From assembly GCA_905182995.1 (NCBI GenBank), contig CAJJDP010000105.1, positions 62,001 to 126,000 on the forward strand: 64,000 nucleotides of DNA, given 5' to 3'. Under the pieces are notes generated by a model, which had not been told where the DNA came from, searched no databases, and saw only the letters and a list, made by a program, of their open reading frames with translations. This stretch comes from Paramecium octaurelia. Its lineage: Eukaryota > Ciliophora > Oligohymenophorea > Peniculida > Parameciidae. The position numbers were made by a program, and so were the translations under genes. Positions 22,638 through 35,107 of the stretch are shown here, piece by piece; the stretch's first letter is position 1; each line of letters begins with the position of its first letter.

Positions 22638-23876
22638 TCAATTTTTTTGTTTTGGAAAAAACAAATCCTATAATTCGTGTCTCATACTTGGCAATATTTT
22701 GTAGCTTGGGAATGAATGATTCTGGAATTAACTTAAATAATTAGCAGCTATGCAGGCAAAGTATCCGCAACTGGACCCATCTTTCTATTTAGGAAAATCT
22801 TGTTTATTTAGAACTTTGAAATAAAAATTTTAGTCTTTAGTAAGAGTTTAGAATACTGTATTGAAAAATAATTCTACTTTATAAGACAAGTTATTGAACA
22901 TAGAATCATATAAAATTAGAAATCTTTCCTCAACTTTCACTTCTAGAAATTACCAATGAAAATTTGAACTATTAATTACTATTCCAATCTTTTTGTAGAT
23001 TAGCCAGAATTTATATTAGATGGCACTAAATTATTTAATATGTTCCAGAAATAGGCATACAAATTTTCTTTTAACGTGCTCCTAATTTGTAATTTCAAAT
23101 TATTTGAGTGTGCAATTAGCTATGAGTGATGAAGGAAATATAATAAGTCTTTAGTAGTTTTTTCTTTCGCGAGAAGGCAGGGAGAAATAACGAAGTTCAT
23201 CTTAAATTTGTAAGTAGTTAATGTAACCATCAATAATATTGGTATTTAGCAGCTTGTTAGCATTAGATAATATTCTAAATTCTGGATCAGATATGTTTTG
23301 GTTATATTTATAATTATTATTCTCATTTTAAAACTTCAAATAGTAAGGAAACCTTTCTTGGACTATTTCTTATTCGTCTGTAATAGTTACCATCCAAAAC
23401 AGTTTCAACCGCATAATAACTTTATCATTAAGCTTAATTATATCAGTTTATACTGCTTCCTTAAATAAATTGGATTATTGATACAAATCTAGATTCCCTT
23501 CATTGATGAATTTGATTACTTTACTTTATTATTTTGTATCATCATTTTGATAATTTCTACCATTATCATTCGGATTGATTTAATCTTAATTTTGGATAGA
23601 AGTCAATTCAATTTAATATTAGGAGATCTAAATATCTTATTATTTTAAATCTTGCAAATAGGTTTGATATTCTGAATTTATGTATTCGATGAATGATTGA
23701 GTAACTTCAATCTATGTTTAATTCTATTACTAAATTGATTCCTATATGTTCTGTTCAAAGAGTTTTAAGTATTTTTTTTTTATTTCGAGTTGTAAATCAG
23801 AGAAACTTTTGTACAACTATGATTATTTTAGATTCTCCATCTGATCAAAATTTTCTCCATTCTATTCTTATATCAT
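22638..23876 (-). CDS. Ulp1/SENP-type SUMO protease (C48), copy 1
   Basis: 412 residues, no intron. The N-terminal half is Gln-rich and probably disordered. The C-terminal half has the C48 triad in order: His in SNFHW, Asp in LYDSM, and Cys in KQKDGSSCGYFAC (codon at 22767-22769) with the oxyanion Gln six residues before the Cys. The family cleaves SUMO or Nedd8-like precursors and conjugates. The gene starts 44 bp downstream of the stop of its paralogue at 23921-25324, on the same strand. Confidence 0.85.
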
Positions 23877-23920
23877 GTTATTTATTAAAAACAATAAATA
23901 ATACAATAATTTATCTAAAA

Positions 23921-25324
23921 TCATATTGGTTCGTATAACAAAATTTTATTTAAGTCATTTTTAATCTCATTTCTATCCTTAAAGCCCTTAACTCTATGTG
24001 TATTACTAAAATATTGCAGAGCAATACAAGTATGGTAGCCACAAGAATATGAATCATTTTAACTTTAAAATTTTGGTCGATAATAAATTTTGAATTCATA
24101 TTAGTCCTCCCTAATGTTCTTTAATTCGTTCTTCTGAAGCTCATAAAATACATATGACAACAAAGCTCTAACTTTATTATAGTGCTGAGAGCTTCCACTT
24201 AAAGAATCATAAATAACTATGTATCTTTCTTTTAAATCTAAGGTGAGCATATACCAATGCGAATTACTTTTATTAACAATAAATGCGATCTTTTAATAGA
24301 TAATCCAAAATTGATATTGAATAGTTTTAAAAATTTCTAATTTCTCTAACATTAATGATAGCCATTTTTCTTTGAGAGGTGGAGATTCCAAATTACAATT
24401 GGTTAAAAAATCAGATGTAAAGATAAAAAGTCTTGGGTATTATTCTCTTTCTGCTGATGATAATGAAAAGTAATACTATTCATCCAACCCAGATAAATAA
24501 TTACCGTATCCATCTATCATAGAACTAGTCCAATATTGACCTGTATTTTTGAACAAATACTCTTCCCTTTTGCCAATACTTTAATTTAATTTTACAAATG
24601 GAAAATTTACTTATTTCTTAAACTTTTTATTTTGTTCATCTTCATCTTCCTTCAATTCTTCTAATTTAAAAAGATCCTTTTCATATTGAATAGTTCTTCT
24701 AGTGATCATCTAATCACCTTCTAGTATTTTTATTGTGAACTTCTGTAAAATCATCACTTTTTGATTATTATTAGTAGTATCTAAGATTATATCACATTTT
24801 TTGCATTTACACATCATCTTAGGATAAGTTTAAATAAATTCTCTTTTGTATTATTCAGGTTTTTATTAATCATTTTGTTTATAAGTTTAAAAATGCTTTG
24901 TTACTCTCTCATTAAATACCGATAAGTTTAGTCTCTCTTTAAAATGCAATGAACTTTCATTTCCGTATGGATTTAATGAAGGTAGAATATTTTTAGTATT
25001 TTTAGAAATTATACGATTTGGTTTCTGGTTATTATCATTTAAATTCTATTAAAATTAATTATGAAACGGGCATTTATCTTTTTCGTCATCAAGCACTCCA
25101 TAATTTATTTCATATTTTTTATGGGGAGGTTAAAGATATTATTTTAATTTATCTAATTTCCCCTTTATATAATTCGTAAAGTCTGATTGTTGAGGCTATT
25201 CTATTATGGTTGGTTTGCTTTTTGTGTTAAAAGGTATTTCAGTTTAAGCTATTTATGGAACCTTCACATAATTCTAATCAGTTATCTCCACTATTTTGAT
25301 AAGCTTTCTATGTTATTATTACAT
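23921..25324 (-). CDS. Ulp1/SENP-type SUMO protease (C48), copy 2
   Basis: 467 residues, no intron, ATG 25324 to TGA 23921. The catalytic order His (KSNSHWYML), Asp (VIYDSL), Gln-x5-Cys (SQNDSYSCGYHTC, Cys codon 24041-24043) is complete. Copy 1 aligns over the whole catalytic half (for example AEREQYPRLFIFTSDFLTNC against SREKKNYQRLIIFPSSLIANC), so the pair arose by tandem duplication. The N-terminal part carries a small Cys pair cluster (MMCKCKKCDI) absent from copy 1. Expected role: SUMO deconjugation in nucleus or cytosol. Confidence 0.85.
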
Positions 25325-25433
25325 CAATTATAATTATTTTTTTTATAATATCCAGTTATTACAATACTTTCTTTCTACTTAAACTTGTCGTCTTTTAAAT
25401 TCTCAAAATTTTATTAATTTAATAAATATCAAC

Positions 25434-26115
25434 TCATTAATCATCATCATCATCGCTGCTGTTATTTTTATCCATTAACGATCGCATATAAGTATCTATT
25501 GGAACAATCTTTCTTGGAATCTCCTCATCTTTTAATTTGTTCATTAGCGAGGGGTTTCTTTCTGCTTTCACCATACTTGAAGTTTAAGGAGTCATGAATC
25601 CTCTGAAAGCCCAATGAATTTTAAAATAATAAGGGTGAGTTTCAGACAATCTTAGATCCTAACACTTAGAATAAAACATACATGATCTGGAATCATGTGT
25701 TAGAAGACACATAATGGTTGTTGATCTATAAATTCACATATATATTCTGCATATTAGAATAGTGATTTCCCATAATCCCCATACTTAAATAGAACATTAT
25801 CCAGAAGTGCAGCCTTCTTATGGACTTTCTAATGAGTAGTTGCATGTTATTTGAATTATGAGTACCATCTATGATATTTGCTTATTCAGTATACCTTCTG
25901 GCTTCCTGATGGGTTTTGAAAACTAGGGCAACTTTTTAAATCCTCTCCTTGCCTGTCTTCTCATATAAATCAAATCTTGCTGATTATACGTCAGTTTCAG
26001 GTGGCTTTGTAGGTATATGTTATTCAATGTAGCTTCGTCCTTCTTCCGAAATTATATGACTATTCATCACACAATCCATTATAGTTTCTGCTAGTTCATC
26101 TATTTCCATTGACAT
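25434..26115 (-). CDS. Hypothetical protein with acidic C-terminus
   Basis: 210 residues, two introns (25869-25894 and 25659-25681), starting at ATG 26115. The reading frame stays open upstream without another ATG. The sequence is well-formed (for example KVALVFKTHQEARRWYSQFK and HPYYFKIHWAFRGFM) and ends in NNSSDDDDDQ. No domain is recognised. The gene lies between the SUMO protease pair and NAA15, all on the minus strand, 109 bp and 179 bp from its neighbours. Confidence 0.65.
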
Positions 26116-26294
26116 TTGATAAAATTATTCCAAATAATTTGTTGCTTCTCTTAATATTTCATTACCAAATATTACAATGAAATATAATTTAATTATTTAA
26201 TATATAGTTCTTATTGTAAAAACTACAGAGAATTTTCAAAGACTACTCAATTTAAATATTGTACAAATATATGATAATTTACATTACTCTAACT

Positions 26295-28765
26295 TCACAA
26301 GGGTTATGTCGATTGCTTTTCTTAATATACTTTGATCTATTGGTTTTGCCACTCAAAATTAGGATCATACTTATAGAAAGGATGGGTAGTCTATTGTAAA
26401 TTGATATATTCTACCTTAGCACATGGGTACTCTTACAAGAACTACAAATCTTCTGATTCTAAATTCTCTTCAAATGGTTGTTCTTTAATAATTGTTTCAC
26501 AATGTTTCTCTAAAATATTAGATTAATATACTTATTGTTTAATCCAATTAAGTCTTTATTTAAACACCTTTCCAAAACTAAGAATCGAACTGGATCAAAT
26601 CCTACTAATATTCCTTAATGTAGGGTAATAGTGTTCCTTAATATTTATTTACTAAATTTATTGTTTAATAGTATTACAAAACTAGATCAGCATTAATTAG
26701 TATTTGTGATTTACAATACGATTCTATTCAGTTTCGTTGTTTCTCAATTTGGTTAATAACTTAGCACATAACAAAGGTCTTTATTAATTTATGTACAAAC
26801 CAACCATTTGTTTAAATGCTTAAAAATTCACTTCTTTGTTATTGAAATTAGTGTGAATTAAGACTTAAGCAAAACGATTTTACATTTTGATAATATCTTC
26901 CTGTGTTTTTAGTTGATCTAAAAGCTATTCTCCTGAGAGATCGAATCTTTTTTGTATTTCTCTACTGAATATATGTCCTTCTATTGAAAACTGTTACTTT
27001 AAGAGTTTTTCTTCCTATTCTTTTTGTTATTGCTTTGCTAACATCTTTTTCTCTTTAGGAGTTAATTTCTTTTACTCTAATTTTCGCTATTCCTAGACTC
27101 TTAATCTAAGTCTCTCCAAACCTTCAATCATCAATCCAGCGGATTAAATAAAGTATTTAGTATCATGTCTCTTATCCATAGCATCTATCATTTATAGTAA
27201 TGATCTTAGTGTGTATCTTCTGATCGAATATTAATAGAAATCTAATTAGTCATCACACATTTCTTGGAAGTGTTTAAATATTAAATTAAATTGCTGTAAT
27301 GCAGGACCAAGATAATTTAATCTTAATAATGTTCTACCTATATTGAGTTCAAACCAAATCATTTGCAATTCATATGGATCTGACCCATCTTTTAAGAAGA
27401 GACTCAATAAATCTTACGATACTACTACCATATTTGCTTGTAAAGCATATTTAATTGTCTAGTTGTTCAAATATCTATCTGCCAAATCCAATTGTCTTGC
27501 TCTATCAGCCGATTCATAAGCCTCTTTAAATTTTTGTAATTTCTTCAAAGTTTTTGCTTTAATCAAGTATAACTCAGGCAATGTAGCTGTATGTTCTATG
27601 GCCTCATTTATAAGTTCAAGGGATTTATTGTAATCCTTAACTTGATAGGAATGCTGAGATAGTAACATCAAAGCCCAAAGCTTTTCAATTTGACTTTTGT
27701 CCAGATATGTCTCAAATGCTTTCTTCATAGTTTCAATCTTGTTAGGATCTGCGTATAGATGTTTAATCTCCCTGAATAAGGAAGATAAGGACTTCTAAAA
27801 AAATGGATCTATAAATTGGAGGAAACTATTTTAAAATGAATCTCCTTCTTTTTGTGCAAGCAGTCTTCCCTATACCAAAGTGTTATCATAGATGGACAAA
27901 TCCACTTAGGGGTCTGCCTTTTACAACATTTGATAGTATTTCCAATTTTAAGGCTATAACTCAAGCAAGTGTTTAACAGATTGAATTGCACTTGTGTTAT
28001 CTCCTATTTTAATAAAGTACTCATATTCAAGTTCGTAAAATGAGACCAAATCAGTGATATCACTAAATAAAATAAGGAATTACTTTTTGAAATCTTGTAA
28101 ATTTTGTTTGGCTCTTTGAAAGTCTTTGGCTTCAATAGCGAGCTAAATTTAGTACAATTTAAATTCATTAATCTCAACTTTTTTGATGGGGTTTTATGTA
28201 TCCTTTTTAATGACATCCTCAGTCAATTTGATAGTATTAAAGGCACCTGCATAATTACCAGTTAAATGTTGACTAAGTATGAAACCAACCCAATTAACTA
28301 CCATTCCAGGTTTGCTATTTAATAGTTTCTGTCTCAGCCAATTATTTCCTTCAAAATCTCTGATGTGAATGGACAGATTAGCGGTGTCTCTGATCAATTG
28401 AAGATTTTCCTCCCCCTTGTTGATTGCCTAGATGAAACATTTGACTGCTTGGATGTAATTCTTTTCAGCCTTTTAGATTAAGCCATAAATGTGCCAACAA
28501 AAGTCTGAAGCCAAATTCTTGAGAACAGCTTGGTATGCCAAGGCAAGTCCTGCTTCACGTTCTTCGGTGTAGTACATGAAGATTGCTTTGAGTGAGACTA
28601 CCTCTTAATTGTCTGGGACTTGCTCTAATAATTTCTCTGAATTTTTCAATCCTTTTTTGTAATCTTTGGCTTCTAACAATTTCTTAAAGATGTATAGATT
28701 GGATTAAATACCATCAAGGATTTGAATTCGTTGTTTTGTTTGGCATTTAATTCTGTTGATTTCAT
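26295..28765 (-). CDS. NAA15: N-terminal acetyltransferase A auxiliary subunit (NAA15 homologue)
   Basis: 813 residues (human protein about 866) with one 29-nt intron near the start (28683-28711, AAG acceptor). The protein aligns along its length with NAA15: start KSLMKLLEAKDYKKGLK, the CWHIYGLIQKAEKNYIQAVK TPR block, SLELINEAIEHTATLPELYL, LDLADRYLNN, DDQLDFYQYSIRRYTLRSLL and the Lys-rich LTPKEKKMLAKQQ stretch. NAA15 is a TPR superhelix that anchors the NAA10 catalytic subunit to ribosomes for co-translational N-terminal acetylation. The start is shared within 95 bp with the divergent coiled-coil gene. Confidence 0.95.
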
Positions 28766-28860
28766 AATTGGATAATAATATTATTTGATGAATTAGTTTG
28801 TTTTAATTAGTTTGAGGAGAAGGAATATTATTATATTATTATTTAATTTAAATTTTGCAT
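28766..28860. promoter_or_regulatory. 95-bp divergent promoter between NAA15 and coiled-coil gene
   Basis: The two ATGs face away from each other across 95 bp of almost pure AT sequence (repeats of ATT/TAT). Both core promoters must lie here. No canonical box can be singled out in such composition. Confidence 0.5.
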
Positions 28861-29811
28861 ATGAATCAAAGCACTTTAATAGAAGACTTAAATGGATCAA
28901 ATGTTTCGAGATTGTTAAAGCAAATTAAAGAGAGTAATGGTTGATTATATTGTAGTCACCCAGGATGAATTGTATGAGGAAATGACTCAATTGAAAACAA
29001 GAGTGTTGGGATTATTAAAAGATTACCAATCATCCTTATAATAAAAGGAGAATATCAGACAATTAAATCAATAAATACGTAAGGATGTAACAAACATCAG
29101 CAATGATTATAGTTAAATTATTGAAAAGATGAACTAGAGTGTTGATTGCACATTTATTTCGATTGAGAGCATCACACCATTTTAAAAGAATGAAAAAGTA
29201 ACGATTTATAAATTTAGAAGGAAATGAATAAAATGTTCAATTTGGTTGAAGAGTTTCTAGAGAAATTTTAAGGGAAAAAAGCCAATCATAATTTATATAC
29301 TAGTTTCATCTCAGATAAAATGGAACGATCTGGAATATCTATGGCAGACACCAGTATTATCGATGTTAACTGTAGAATATCCATAATAAAGGATTAAATC
29401 GCTTCTAATTTATCTGATAAAAAATACAGTCAATTGGTTCTGATGGAGACTGTGGATGCTTTGTAGGAAGCATTGAATTCTCAGAAAATAGAAAAAATCA
29501 GATCGATAATCAAACGAATAGAACACTATATGGCTCAATGTCAGCATGATGCTAGTGATTTGTATCAGATGTTACAAAAAGCAGTGGAATCATGCAAAGA
29601 GAAGGAGACCGAATTACAGAATCAATCCATAGTTGAAGATAAGGACACTAAAAGGAGATTTTTTGATTTAGCCTTAGAAATAAAGAGTGAATTACCAACC
29701 AATCATCCTGGTAGAAAGGTGTTGGTTTCACTTCTCTTTGAAAAGGCGTAGAATATAGAGGAATCTGAATGGCATGATTGGATTCTTGATTAATTAAGTT
29801 AACAAAAGTGA
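28861..29811 (+). CDS. Coiled-coil protein of unknown function
   Basis: 302 residues, two introns (28934-28955, 22 nt; 29198-29217, 20 nt). Rich in Gln, Lys, Glu and Leu with heptad-like segments (EMTQLKTRVLGLLKDYQSSL, KKEMNKMFNLVEEFLEKF, KIEKIRSIIKRIEHYMAQ). No Cys pattern, membrane segment or signal peptide. Ends 23 bp before the stop of the convergent gene. I do not recognise a family; a structural or adaptor role is only inference. Confidence 0.75.
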
Positions 29812-29834
29812 AAAATAACTATTTTTTAATTAGT

Positions 29835-30823
29835 TCATGTGTAACTTTTAATAAAACTCAAAGTTTCGTTTAATTATTAGCTATAATGATGCTTTTTCTC
29901 TCTAATTTTAAGAATTAAATCTGTCACAGGATGCATCTGTGAAATTGATTTAATAATGACAGTTTGTCCTTTGTCCATGGGTTATTCATCTATAATCATT
30001 TAGATTTCGTAATCTCCGTTTTCATCTTGATCGATGATTTTTTGAGCATCTTCAGCTGATGACAATATTTCCACATCATCTTTTTTATTAATGATTGTTA
30101 ATAACTGAGTTGACTTATTCTTACTTGAATTGGAGGCTAATTTCATATGTTATTCTTACACAAAGAGTCATTCTTCCTATGAATTGCTTGAGTGATAATG
30201 GCTTGATTTTTCTTGTATTTCCTTAAACCATCTAAATCATGGAAACTCGTCTTACGTATTTGAGTATCTGTATATATTCATTGAACTTATTTACCATTTT
30301 ATGTGTGCAAATCATCGGATAGAAATCTATCTCGACGAAACGATTTAAATTCATTAACTGATTCTTTTTCCATTTAGTCAATTGGATCAAAGTTTTATAA
30401 ATATGCAACGTTTACTGTCATTTTATTCGATAATTAAATTTGCAGTGTGGCAATCAAATTAGGATCAATCCAATCTGTACTCTTGTTCTCATTCAAGTGA
30501 ATGATGTGATCCATTTCATTATCTTACTTTTATTATAATGGAGTCAATTATGTCAATTCGATGCACTTTTCAAAAAATTACTAAGAATTCTCGTTTATCT
30601 ATTGCAAATTACACAAAATGTTCCATTCCTCCACCAAATAGGGTTTTAATTATTTTTTCAGATAAAATTGAATTGCCAAATTGTTTTCTCCATTAGGATT
30701 CCATCTCTTTCTTATTAGGTTGCATTCAAGATTAAAATTCATATCTACCTTGTGCTTGTACCTCTTCTGCAGAATACACTTAGCTATTTGTTGTGCAATA
30801 TCAAGACAATTTAATATGCTCAT
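29835..30823 (-). CDS. Hypothetical protein, 312 aa
   Basis: ATG 30823 to TGA 29835, two introns (30268-30294, CAG acceptor; 30137-30159). The first 80 residues (CLDIAQQIAKCILQKRYKHK, WNPNGENNLAIQFYLKKQL) look folded; the middle is Ser/Lys-rich with many possible phosphosites (RKTSFHDLDGLRKYKK), and the end is basic. No known domain is recognised. Confidence 0.65.
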
Positions 30824-30880
30824 TGAAATTATAATATTATTTCAAAATGACTCATTATTATTATATTATTATAACAATAT

Positions 30881-31775
30881 TCACTCCTATTACGAAATCT
30901 TCTCAATCAACATATCGATCACAGGTTTGAGCCACAAATCAATATCCTCCGACTTCTTCAGTTTCATAAGATCCAGATCCCCATCATTTACTGTATATAT
31001 GGCCTTCAAACACTTGTCCTAATTGATATCAATCGATATCAGAGTCCCTTGAACTTAGTAATAATACAATTACTTTGATGAACACAGACATTGTCCTGAG
31101 GACAGATGAATTATAATTCACTGTTTGAGGAATTGTAAGACAGAATGTAATCAACAAAACGACCCTTATCCTTAACACTGGCTTGGACAGATAACTTCTT
31201 AGATTTGATTTCAGGCTTCTTGAATTCAGAATTTCTAAATCTGATCTTCGATTTAGTCACTTCTATCGATTGCTTTTTATTTAGGATCTTTTCCATTATG
31301 CGATCAACCTACTTCTCCAATTCTGTCAATTCTTCAACTCTTACCAAATCGATACAGGTTTCAATTAACTATGATGATGTTTGAATAACAATGTACATTT
31401 AAGAATCTAACCAAAAAGTATTTCACGATCTTTGTAAAGTAAATGAAGAATATATTAGTGTACTCATCCATTTCCAATTTTTCAAACACTCCATATATTA
31501 ATGAATGCCATCTTGAATGTGGTAGCATTATATAAAATTTGATAAAAAAAGGAACAAAGTATCCCAAAGGAATTAGTTCCAAAAACAACATAAATACAGA
31601 CTCGAGTTGAATAAAGGTATAAAGCAAAAACCTCATCTAAAATTGTATTCAATACCACTTAATCAAAAGAGCATCTCCCTTTTCCACATTCTATTATTTG
31701 AATGCTTCACATGTTTTCCAAGTTAATTGAAATCCACAATAAACACTCAAGATAAATTAAAACGCCTTACTTCAT
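30881..31775 (-). CDS. REEP/Yop1/HVA22-like (TB2/DP1 family) membrane-shaping protein
   Basis: 265 residues if four introns are removed: 31746-31770 and 31632-31655 (both GAG acceptors), 31369-31396 (TAG) and 31054-31073 (AAG). The N-terminal 110 residues match the TB2/DP1 domain: EAFKQQNVEKGDALLIKW, a hydrophobic hairpin, then ELIPLGYFVPFFIKFYIMLP and SLIYGVFEKL, which pair with the W-x(3)-W, IP-x-Y and ALP...Y marks of Yop1/REEP. The family curves tubular ER membranes. The C-terminal 130 residues are charged and not recognised. The two GAG acceptors and the start (ATG 31775) are uncertain. Confidence 0.55.
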
Positions 31776-31990
31776 TAATTTTGCTCCATATACTATTAGG
31801 GACATTAACTAATTATGAATTATATTTAAATTATCATATATTCTTTATATTAAAATATAAGACCTCAAATGTTTTGCATATTCCTTATCTCAAATATAAA
31901 TCCTTGATATTATCGATAATTGTATGTATTCTATTCTTAATTTAACAAATAATACTATTCACAATATATCATACATAATAATAATCTATT

Positions 31991-33164
31991 TCATTTAATA
32001 TTCTATAAGTATCCTACAATCTCATCACATACTAAGTAACCTTCTGGAATTTTTAATTTGATATTATCTTCGCCAATGATGAAGTATTCCTCGAATTTTT
32101 ACATAGCCTCGACCACAGATTCGGATAATAAGGCTCTCTCTATCCCCCATTTGGTTCTTAATCTACTCATTAATAGTATTCTTTATTTTTCAAACTAAGA
32201 ACTTTCATCCTCCACCAAACATCCTTCTCCAGAGTCTACAAACTTATAATATTATTTCAATGTGTGTGGTCGAGTAACTCTGATTAAATTAGAAAGAGAT
32301 GTGGCTCCCATTCCAAATCCATAAAAATTGCTATCTCCAAGCCAATAATTTTTATTATGCTAACTGATATGCTGTTCTGATTTCGCAAAATTAGATATTT
32401 CATAATGGTCGTATTGCTGTAGAATTTGATGCACTTTAGTGTAATTGCAAGTTTGAATCTCGTTATTAGGAAGTGGATGAATGCCTTCTCGATAATTTAA
32501 TTTTTTATAGAAATAGGATTCCTCTTCTATGCTTAGTGAATAGGCAGATATATGTCCCGGCTGATATTATTCAATGAACCATTTTAGATCATCAAGAGAG
32601 CTTTATCCAACTTCAGAAGGTAAATTATAAAGAAAGTCAAAAGAACAATTGTCATATGATCCATAGACTTTTTAAATCAGTTCAAGGGCATCATCGATAT
32701 CCTTTCTCAGGTGGCTTCTGTTTAATCTTTTCAATGTTTCATCCTGTAAAGATTAAACACCCACAGAGAGTCGATTGAACTTCATATTTAACTAATATAA
32801 TACTCCTAAGGTTTTAAATCCTTATAGCTTATCTTCATTGAAAGTTTTGGGATCCGCCTCAATGGTTATTTCTGCATTTGATTATTTCTTAAAACAATTC
32901 AATATTAACTTTGTTCAAAATTTTAGATACTTGCAAGCTCTCTAATGAGAGAAGAGAAGGAGTTCCTCCTCCAAAATATATTGTTTGTAAAGGTTCTCCT
33001 TTATAATGATTCTGAATATCCTTAATCAAATATCCAACATATTGTTTCTCCAAACATTGTTTATAATAATTCTAATTGACGTCTGTCTATCCAACAACAT
33101 GAACAGGAAAAGCACAGTAAAAACATCGTTTTAAACAAAATGGAATATGTATATAAGCACTCAT
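31991..33164 (-). CDS. HemN/RSAD1-like radical SAM protein
   Basis: 375 residues after removal of two AAG-ending introns (32909-32930 and 32780-32803). The start SAYIHIPFCLKRCFYCAFPV contains the radical-SAM C-x3-C-x2-C cluster ligands plus the extra aromatic/Cys layout of the HemN group; IYFGGGTPSLL and FNRLSVGVQSLQDETLKRL are further family signatures, and HISAYSLSIEEESYFYKKL follows. HemN catalyses anaerobic coproporphyrinogen III decarboxylation, but eukaryotic members (RSAD1) are mostly heme-binding, mitochondrial proteins, so I favour RSAD1-like. No clear mitochondrial presequence precedes the first motif. Confidence 0.9.
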
Positions 33165-33921
33165 TCAAATAAATTAATTCTCATCACAAATTATTATTAA
33201 AATCAAATTAAGAGAATTTTTACATCACATCAACTTTTTCATTACTGCATCTTGCTCAATATATGAAACAAAACCATAGCATAATTAATTTTTTGAACAG
33301 GTGATTTGATAATCAAAAGATAATTTTAAGGAATCTTAAAAGAATAATTCATTAACATAAGTTCTATGAATAATTTTCATTTAAATCAGATGATTACCCT
33401 TAAAAGTAGATTAAAATAATGTTATTGAATAAATTCCAATTTAAAAAATCTATTTTTTAGATAATTATTTTTCAGGTAATTGGTTTTTTATTATTATTCT
33501 ACAAATTATAATAAGTGACTCCTCTTAGGATAAGGTATTTATTAAAACTCTCAGATAAATCAATCAAAACGAAATTTTCTTATAAAGGATTGAAAAATCT
33601 AAGTTTTGTTATTCTTACTTAAAGAAAATTTTTTTTTTAAATTAATAATTTTATACAATTTCATCTATGAATATATTTATTAATATTATTGCAAAAAGAT
33701 GGACACAATTTGGCTACCTCTTTTATAGAAAAGGCAGGGGTTTTCAAACAGGAATGAATAATACAATGTTATTAATTATAATATCTTTAGAAATTAGATT
33801 GAATAATATAGTATATTTACATTTGTTCGTAATAAGTTATTCTCATATTTCCTTTAAATTGAAAGAGCATAAGACATAAAATAATATAGTTTAATTAAAG
33901 CATTTATATAGTAAAAATACA
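33165..33921. promoter_or_regulatory. Gene-free divergent intergenic region, 757 bp
   Basis: Lies between the starts of the radical SAM gene (-) and the ankyrin gene (+). It is unusually long for this window and extremely AT-rich with T and A runs (for example near 33630). A 70-codon frame at 33667-33879 is hydrophobic and lacks any family signal, so I do not call it. Confidence 0.5.
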
Positions 33922-35096
33922 ATGTTTGAATAGGAGTATTATAAGAGAATTATTGACAGACAAACTACTCCCAATAGGTAAATAATAAATACTGCCAAGC
34001 CTTGGTTTCCGCAATTGAAACACAGATTGGCTCTAAAAGGTAATGTGAATAGAAAAATATAGATTACGATTACAAATTTTTTGTGTTGCCTCCAAATAAA
34101 ATGGTGTCTCTATTAAAGAAATAGAAGATTAATGTACCATCAGATGAATAGATTAGAGAATTTCTGAGAAATCACTCACTTAAACACATAGTTCAATATG
34201 ATGCTGGAGATTTTAGGAATGTTGAGAAGATTTGTGCATCAAATAGTCCTTCTCCATTGATGGTTAATAAGAAGAATAGAAAACTATTTATGTAACAAAA
34301 TCCAAATACAAACTACAAATTGATTGAATCAAAACCATTTACAGCACAGAAGTTATTTGATAGACAATCCTCAGTGCAACATTGTAGAATGAGAGAACTG
34401 AAATCATAGCAAATAGAAATTAGACCAAATAGAGAAAACATGGAAATGGAAGTGAAAGGAGCAAAAAGGAAATTGAAGATTCATGAAATCTCTGGTAAGT
34501 CTACTCCATAGATAGATGCATCTAATTTAAAATTCTTTGCCTAAAGCAATAAGAAAAGGAATCGAAGAAGAATAGAACTATTGAGTCGTTCTTTGAAGAA
34601 GATCAATCTACTAGGCTTATCAATCCTTTAGGTGATACAGAAGAATGTATTTAGTAAAAAAGCCTTTTCATGTCAATTTTCTAAGGAATTTATATTTGCA
34701 TCGAAATAGAATAGACTTGAACAGGTGTAGAGTTTTCTAATAACGCATCCTTATTTGGTGTTTTAATATGATTATTATAACATGACTGCTCTGCATTGGG
34801 CATGTAAACATGGATATTTAGAAATGGTAAGGATGTTATTGCATTACCATGCAGATTTTGATGCAATAGATTTGATGAACAGATCTCCATTGAGTATAGC
34901 AATAGCAGAAAATCATTAAGAGATAGTTAGATTGTTGCTTACTCATGGTGCCTATCCTTGGAGTACCAGTTTAACAGATTTGAATGGGCCTTTGCAACTC
35001 AATCCAGAGATGAAGACAATAGTTGGATAAGCACGAAAAATATAACTCTTTACTAAATGGAGCAGACTTAAATAGCCTACTTTGTGTATTTATTGA
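33922..35096 (+). CDS. Ankyrin-repeat protein
   Basis: 383 residues with one 23-nt intron (34040-34062). The N-terminal 240 residues are basic and not recognised. Near residues 265-340 come ankyrin units: NMTALHWACKHGYLEMVRML followed by LMNRSPLSIAIAENHQEIVR and LLLTHGAYP, matching the TPLH-x-A...G...VV-x-LL consensus. Ankyrin repeats mediate protein binding. The stop lies 11 bp from the stop of the convergent SET-domain gene. Confidence 0.85.
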
Positions 35097-35107
35097 TTGA
35101 TAAGTAA

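Noticed and set aside
31632..31660. TGA read as Trp in the REEP-like gene
   Set aside because: TGA is the stop everywhere else; a 24-nt intron removes it and keeps the domain alignment in register.
33667..33879. 70-codon hydrophobic frame in the 757-bp intergenic region
   Set aside because: No homologue, intron or start context; such frames are expected in AT-rich DNA.
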